Origin: an uncultured Solirubrobacter sp.
GTDB taxonomy: Bacteria; Actinomycetota; Thermoleophilia; Solirubrobacterales; Solirubrobacteraceae
Direction of reading: 5' to 3'
NCBI GenBank assembly: GCA_937871635.1
Contig: CALMNS010000111.1
Coordinates: forward strand, 1 to 8,264
DNA: 8,264 nucleotides
Translations under genes and position numbers: made by a program
Notes under the pieces: generated by a model
The model's database searches: none
Seen by the model: the letters and a program-made list of their open reading frames with translations, nothing else
What the model was told of the DNA's origin: nothing
Shown here: piece after piece, positions 5,378 to 8,264 of the stretch
Layout: every line of letters begins with the position of its first letter
Position numbering within the stretch: the first letter of the stretch is position 1

Positions 5378-6232
5378 CTACTTGAGCAGCCGCGAGAGCC
5401 GGCGGTCCTTGAGGATCCGCCCCTCCGTCTGGTCGTGCGGGCAGTAGGTCATCACGTAGTCCTCGTAGAAGACGGCCTCGAGCATGGTCTCGCAGCGCGG
5501 GCAGGGCTCACCCTGGTGGGCGTGGATGCGGGCGACCTTGGCCTGCTTGTCGGGGAGCGGGAGCCTCCAGGTGGCGGCGTACGCCTCCACCGCGCGGCCG
5601 AGCTCCGCCACCATCGCCGCCCGCAGCGTCGCGACCTCCTCGGCGGAGAGGTCGTCGCCGCGCTTGAACGGCGAGAGCTCGGCGGCCCACAGGATGTCGT
5701 CCACCCACGTGCGGCCGATGCCGGCGATCACCCGCTGGTCGCGGAGCATCGCGTGCAGCGGCCGCGCGCTGCCGAGCCGCGCGGCGAGCTCCTCCGCAGC
5801 GGGCGGATCCGGCCACGCCTCGGGCGCCAGCGTGGCCAGCGTCTCCTCCTCCTCGACCGCCTCGGAGCGCAGGAGCTTGACCCAGGCGGCCTGCCGGGTG
5901 CCGAACTCCCGCAGCCGCAGCTCGCGATCGCCGCCCAGGCGCAGCAGCAGCCGCGACGTCCGGTCGCGCAGCGTCGCGCGCTTGGGGTAGAGCTGCAGCC
6001 GGCCCGCCGACATCAAGTGCACGAGCAGCGTGAGCCCTCCGGAGACGTCGACGAGGACGAGCTTGCCGCGCCGTCGCAGGCCCTCGATCGTCGCGCCCTC
6101 GAGGGCGTGCAGGGGCGGGTCGTAGGTCTTGAGCGCGTTCACCGACGGAGACAGCGCCGACTCGATGACCTCCCCGCGCAGCGCCTCGTCGAGCAGGCGC
6201 ACCGTCACCTCGACCTCGGGCAGCTCGGGCAT
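5378..6232 (-). CDS. Fpg/Nei family DNA glycosylase/AP lyase with atypical zinc finger
   Basis: The 284-residue base-excision repair enzyme begins MPELPEVEV, so the catalytic proline (Pro2, N-terminal after Met removal) and Glu3 are present. The conserved lysine is Lys57 (RRRGKLVL). The helix-two-turn-helix region is DQRVIAGIGRTWVDDILWAA (165-184), where the family usually has GIGN and DE. The C-terminal zinc-finger region has Cys244, Cys247 and Cys264 with the normal 16-residue spacing. The fourth ligand position is Asp267 (CPHDQ, not CPxCQ), and the usual arginine of the finger loop aligns with Tyr259. The void-filling loop reads HLMSAGRL rather than HLGMSG. The fold is clear, but substrate preference (8-oxoG, oxidised pyrimidines or other) cannot be assigned. 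ATG 6232 diverges from the copper-protein gene over 36 bp; a -10-like TAGCCT lies 10 nt upstream. Confidence 0.92.
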   Translation of the reverse strand: MPELPEVEVTVRLLDEALRGEVIESALSPSVNALKTYDPPLHALEGATIEGLRRRGKLVLVDVSGGLTLLVHLMSAGRLQLYPKRATLRDRTSRLLLRLGGDRELRLREFGTRQAAWVKLLRSEAVEEEETLATLAPEAWPDPPAAEELAARLGSARPLHAMLRDQRVIAGIGRTWVDDILWAAELSPFKRGDDLSAEEVATLRAAMVAELGRAVEAYAATWRLPLPDKQAKVARIHAHQGEPCPRCETMLEAVFYEDYVMTYCPHDQTEGRILKDRRLSRLLK

Positions 6233-6242
6233 GTGGCCAAGC

Positions 6243-6248
6243 AGGCTA
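6243..6248 (-). promoter_or_regulatory. -10-like hexamer TAGCCT before the DNA glycosylase gene
   Basis: TAGCCT ends 10 nt before ATG 6232, so the mRNA would have a leader of only about 3-4 nt. No SD fits in the gap. It lies in the 36-bp divergent spacer, 8 bp from the opposing hexamer at 6257. Confidence 0.35.
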
Positions 6249-6256
6249 CGAACGTC

Positions 6257-6262
6257 TACATT
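6257..6262 (+). promoter_or_regulatory. -10 hexamer TACATT for the secreted copper-protein gene (leaderless)
   Basis: TACATT ends 6 nt before GTG 6269, which starts a perfect signal peptide. This placement confirms GTG 6269 as the start of the interrupted copper-protein gene. No -35 is obvious. Confidence 0.55.
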
Positions 6263-6268
6263 CGCGAG

Positions 6269-6481
6269 GTGCTCCGCCCCCTCCTCGCCGTCGTGGCCGT
6301 CCTCGTGCTGGCCGCCGCGGCGGCCCCGGCGGCGTCGGCGGCGGAGCGGACGGAGTCCTTCCGGGTCGGCCCGGTGACGGTCGGCGGCTACGAGGTCAAG
6401 CAGGAGCAGGCCCTCGGCGGGCTGCCCAAGCCCGACAAGGACGCCTTCATCACCCGCATGAAGGTCGACGTCGTCGACTAG
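6269..6481 (+). pseudogene. 5' part of the secreted PHM-like copper protein: signal peptide up to an in-frame TAG
   Basis: The frame codes 70 residues then TAG. Residues 1-24 are a clear Sec signal peptide: basic VLRP, hydrophobic core LLAVVAVLVLAAAAA and an ASA-A cleavage site near 24. Mature sequence (AERTESFRVGPVTVGGYEVK, then a short loop) leads to MKVDVVD. The same frame resumes after the TAG as DGTPVPIQRLMLHHIVF, with no gap or frameshift. The two parts therefore read as one 464-codon gene (6269-7663) interrupted at codon 71. One substitution from a sense codon such as GAG would create this TAG. As written, translation gives only a short secreted peptide without copper ligands. Start choice rests on the signal peptide and TACATT 6 nt upstream. 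It diverges from the Fpg/Nei gene. Confidence 0.75.
6479..6481 (+). other. In-frame amber (TAG) inside the copper-protein gene
   Basis: The TAG falls between GTC GAC and GAC GGC in the frame shared by the signal peptide and the copper domains. It separates the export signal from all metal ligands. A sequencing error, a real nonsense mutation, or readthrough/suppression would look the same here. Confidence 0.85.
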
Positions 6482-6493
6482 GACGGCACGCCG

Positions 6494-7663
6494 GTGCCAA
6501 TCCAGCGCCTGATGCTCCACCACATCGTCTTCCTCAACGTGGGCGCCAAGCTCGGCGACAAGCAGGACCGCACGTGCGACTCGTTCACCGGCCTGGACTC
6601 GCGGACGACGATCCCGGGCTTCGCCGAGCGCTTCTACGCGGCGGGTGAGGAGCGGATCGAGATGGAGCTCCCGCAGGGCTACGGCTACAAGAACGCCACG
6701 GCGGACAACTGGGTGATGACCTACATGCTGATGAACCACCGCGCCGAGACCGACCGCGCGTACATCCAGTACACGGTCACCTACGACGACGCGCCCGACC
6801 TCACGCCGGTCGACCCCTACTGGCTCGACGTCCGCGACTGCTGGGCCGACCCGGTCTACGACGTCCCGGGCGGCGGCCGGCCCGGCTCCCTCGACGTGCA
6901 GACCAAGAGCTGGAAGCCGCCCGTCTCCGGGCGGATCGTCGCGGGCGGCGGGCACGTCCACGGCGGCGGTGAGGAGCTGCGGCTCTCCCAGCCGGGGTGC
7001 GGCGACCGCACGCTGCAGCGCTCCAAGCCCAAGTGGGGCCTCGCCTCGCACCCCTTCTACCGGGTCAGGCCCGTGCTGCACGAGCCCGGGCCGATCGGGA
7101 TGACCCGGTGGACGACCCAGCAGGGCTTCCGCGTGGCGGCCGGCGAGGAGGTCAAGCTCTCCTCGATCTACGACGCCGAGCTTCCCCACACGCGGGTGAT
7201 GGGCATCACCATCGTGTACTTCGCGCCCGACGCGACCGCGGGCGCCCAGCCGTGCGCGCCGCTGCCGACCGACGTGCGGACGAGCCGGACCAAGGCGCCG
7301 GGCCGGCTGGCTACGCCGGTGGTCACCGTGCCGCTCACCGGCCTCGACGAGCGCGGCCGGGCGGTCCAGATCTCGCGTCCGCCCGGCCGCACCGAACGCG
7401 CCGGGCGGCGGGCGAGCGTCCGCGTGCGGGACCTGGACTTCTCCAAGCCGAACCTGTCCGTCGCCCGCGGGGCGCGGATCAGCTGGGACTTCCGCGGCCC
7501 GAGCCTGCACGACGTGACGCTCGCCTCCGGCCCGCGGGGCTTCTCCTCGCACCACTACGACCGCGGCCGGTACACCAAGGCGCTCGACACGCCCGGCACC
7601 TACCGGCTGTTCTGCTCGCTGCACCCCGTGTCGATGACGCAGCGCATCGTCGTCCGACGTTGA
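6494..7663 (+). CDS. PHM-like copper domain fused to a C-terminal cupredoxin (main part of the interrupted gene)
   Basis: The frame gives 389 residues if begun at GTG 6494; it is really the continuation of the signal-peptide frame at 6269. Residues 1-245 resemble the two-lobed copper fold of peptidylglycine alpha-hydroxylating monooxygenase (PHM). The His pair 9-10 (LMLHHIVFLN), His82 (LMNHRAE), the HVH motif His154/His156 and Met236 (RVMGITIVYF) occur in the order and spacing of PHM His107/108, His172, His242/244 and Met314. Residues 307-389 are a plastocyanin-like cupredoxin: His339 (SLHDVT), then Cys374, His377 and Met381 (FCSLHPVSM), a type 1 copper site. The function would be extracytoplasmic copper redox chemistry; the substrate is unknown. 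A weak AGGA lies 10 nt before GTG 6494, so reinitiation is conceivable, but the product would lack an export signal. The TGA overlaps the next gene's start. Confidence 0.8.
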   Translation: MPIQRLMLHHIVFLNVGAKLGDKQDRTCDSFTGLDSRTTIPGFAERFYAAGEERIEMELPQGYGYKNATADNWVMTYMLMNHRAETDRAYIQYTVTYDDAPDLTPVDPYWLDVRDCWADPVYDVPGGGRPGSLDVQTKSWKPPVSGRIVAGGGHVHGGGEELRLSQPGCGDRTLQRSKPKWGLASHPFYRVRPVLHEPGPIGMTRWTTQQGFRVAAGEEVKLSSIYDAELPHTRVMGITIVYFAPDATAGAQPCAPLPTDVRTSRTKAPGRLATPVVTVPLTGLDERGRAVQISRPPGRTERAGRRASVRVRDLDFSKPNLSVARGARISWDFRGPSLHDVTLASGPRGFSSHHYDRGRYTKALDTPGTYRLFCSLHPVSMTQRIVVRR

Positions 7664-8264
7664 CGGACTGGACGGCCGCCGCCACGGCGGAGATCGCCTC
7701 CCGGGCGGAGGCCGAGCTCGAGGCGCTCGTGGCCATCTCGTCGCCCTCGGGGGACGTCGCGGGCGCCGAGGCGTGCGTGGCGCTGTGCGAGCAGCTCCTG
7801 CCGCCGGCGGCGGAGACCGAGCGGGTCCCCTGCTCCTCGCCCGCGCACGCCCCGGACCTGATCGCCCGCCTGCGCGGGACGGGCGAGGGCCGGCTGCTCC
7901 TGCTCGGCCACCTCGACACGGTCGTCGCCCACGCCGAGCACCGGCCCCTCGAGCGCGACGGCGAGAAGCTGATCGGGTCGGGGACGGTGGACATGAAGGG
8001 CGGCGACGTGCTGGCGCTGGGCGTCCTGCGCGCGCTCGAGTCGCGCCGTGCGGACTTCGCCGAGGCGGCGCTCCTGCTCGTCTGCGACGAGGAGTGGCGC
8101 ACCGCGCCGTTCGCGCACGTCGAGCGCTTCGAGGGCTGGGACGCCTGCCTGTGCTTCGAGGCCGGCGAGCGGACCGCCGACGGCGGCGAGGGGATCGTGG
8201 TGCGGCGCAAGGCGGCCGGGACCTTCCGGATCACCGCGCGGGGGCGCTCCTCGCACTCCGGCTC
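7660..8264 (+). CDS. M20-family metallopeptidase (CPG2/ArgE/DapE-like), N-terminal part
   Basis: The 201 visible residues show the di-zinc catalytic domain of the M20 amidohydrolase family, which removes terminal amino acids or acyl groups from small substrates. Metal and catalytic residues are in order: His84 and Asp86 (LLLGHLDTV), Asp111 (GSGTVDMKGGD), Glu144/Glu145 (CDEEW) and an acidic position in FEAGE (166-170). GRSSHSG at the window edge marks the start of the lid/dimerisation domain. The last metal-binding His lies beyond the window. The best match is the glutamate carboxypeptidase/CPG2-like subgroup; the substrate is not predictable. TTG 7660 overlaps the previous gene's TGA (TTGA), pointing to translational coupling with the copper protein. 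No signal peptide is seen, so it is cytoplasmic. In-frame alternatives start well inside the conserved N-terminus. Confidence 0.85.
   Translation, partial: MTDWTAAATAEIASRAEAELEALVAISSPSGDVAGAEACVALCEQLLPPAAETERVPCSSPAHAPDLIARLRGTGEGRLLLLGHLDTVVAHAEHRPLERDGEKLIGSGTVDMKGGDVLALGVLRALESRRADFAEAALLLVCDEEWRTAPFAHVERFEGWDACLCFEAGERTADGGEGIVVRRKAAGTFRITARGRSSHSG

Noticed and set aside
2968..5385. Very long open frame (about 805 codons) on the + strand across several genes
   Set aside because: It overlaps BrkB, the peroxiredoxin and the second SDR in other frames. Its translation is Arg/Ala/Pro/Gly-rich low-complexity sequence, typical of a GC-rich shadow frame.
6233..7624. N-terminal extension of the glycosylase frame on the - strand back to 7624
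   Set aside because: MPELPEVEV at 6232 is the required Fpg/Nei N-terminus, with Pro2 needing to be terminal. The upstream part is antisense to the copper-protein gene.
7600..8256. Open frames on the - strand opposite the M20 gene
   Set aside because: The + strand carries clear M20 metal motifs, and the - strand translations are low-complexity shadows.
1..8264. Possible defence system, CRISPR array, tRNA or insertion sequence
   Set aside because: I found no spaced repeats, no transposase or nuclease motifs, no terminal inverted repeats and no cloverleaf-like segment. The gene content is housekeeping, stress and envelope.

Overview
The window is a very GC-rich (roughly 70% or more by eye), densely packed bacterial chromosomal segment. 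Codon use (third positions almost all G/C), GTG and TTG starts, an actinobacterial-style glgC/glgA remnant, and short genes with little leader DNA suggest an actinomycete-type organism. A Thermoleophilia/Solirubrobacterales-like lineage is my best guess from the look of the proteins; this is inference, not something the sequence proves. I see no tRNA, rRNA, CRISPR array, insertion sequence or phage gene.

Layout. 1-149 (-): N-terminus of a single-span membrane protein that runs out of the window. 192-410 (-) and 465-731 (+): two small hypothetical proteins transcribed divergently from a 54-bp spacer. 733-1162 (+): a decayed glycogen-synthesis locus, with a C-terminal piece of GlgC followed by two non-adjacent pieces of GlgA. 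1122-2081 (-): YbhN/LPG-synthase-type flippase-like membrane protein. 2108-2863 (-): classical SDR oxidoreductase, 26 bp upstream of the flippase-like gene. 2906-3838 (+): YihY/BrkB membrane protein. 3844-4326 (-): BCP/PrxQ peroxiredoxin. 4466-5359 (+): a second SDR of the long, stress-protein-like type. 5378-6232 (-): Fpg/Nei-family DNA glycosylase with unusual residues. 6269-7663 (+): a secreted copper protein, a peptidylglycine-monooxygenase (PHM)-like domain fused to a cupredoxin, interrupted by an in-frame TAG at 6479-6481. 7660-8264 (+): start of an M20-family metallopeptidase, overlapping the copper-protein gene by 4 nt.

How it fits together. The genes are mostly housekeeping, stress and envelope functions: peroxide removal (BCP), oxidised-base repair (Fpg/Nei), two NAD(P)-dependent dehydrogenases and three membrane proteins. 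Three gene pairs diverge from spacers of only 36-54 bp. A TANNNT-type -10 hexamer lies 6-8 nt before seven start codons, 6 nt before an eighth in imperfect form, and 10 nt before a ninth. This implies that most transcripts here are leaderless or nearly so, and it fixes several GTG starts. The only clear Shine-Dalgarno sequence before an independent gene precedes the second SDR.

The items most worth checking are the PHM-like/cupredoxin fusion with all six expected copper ligands, its in-frame stop, the collapsed glgC-glgA relic, the altered Fpg zinc finger and the leaderless promoter pattern.
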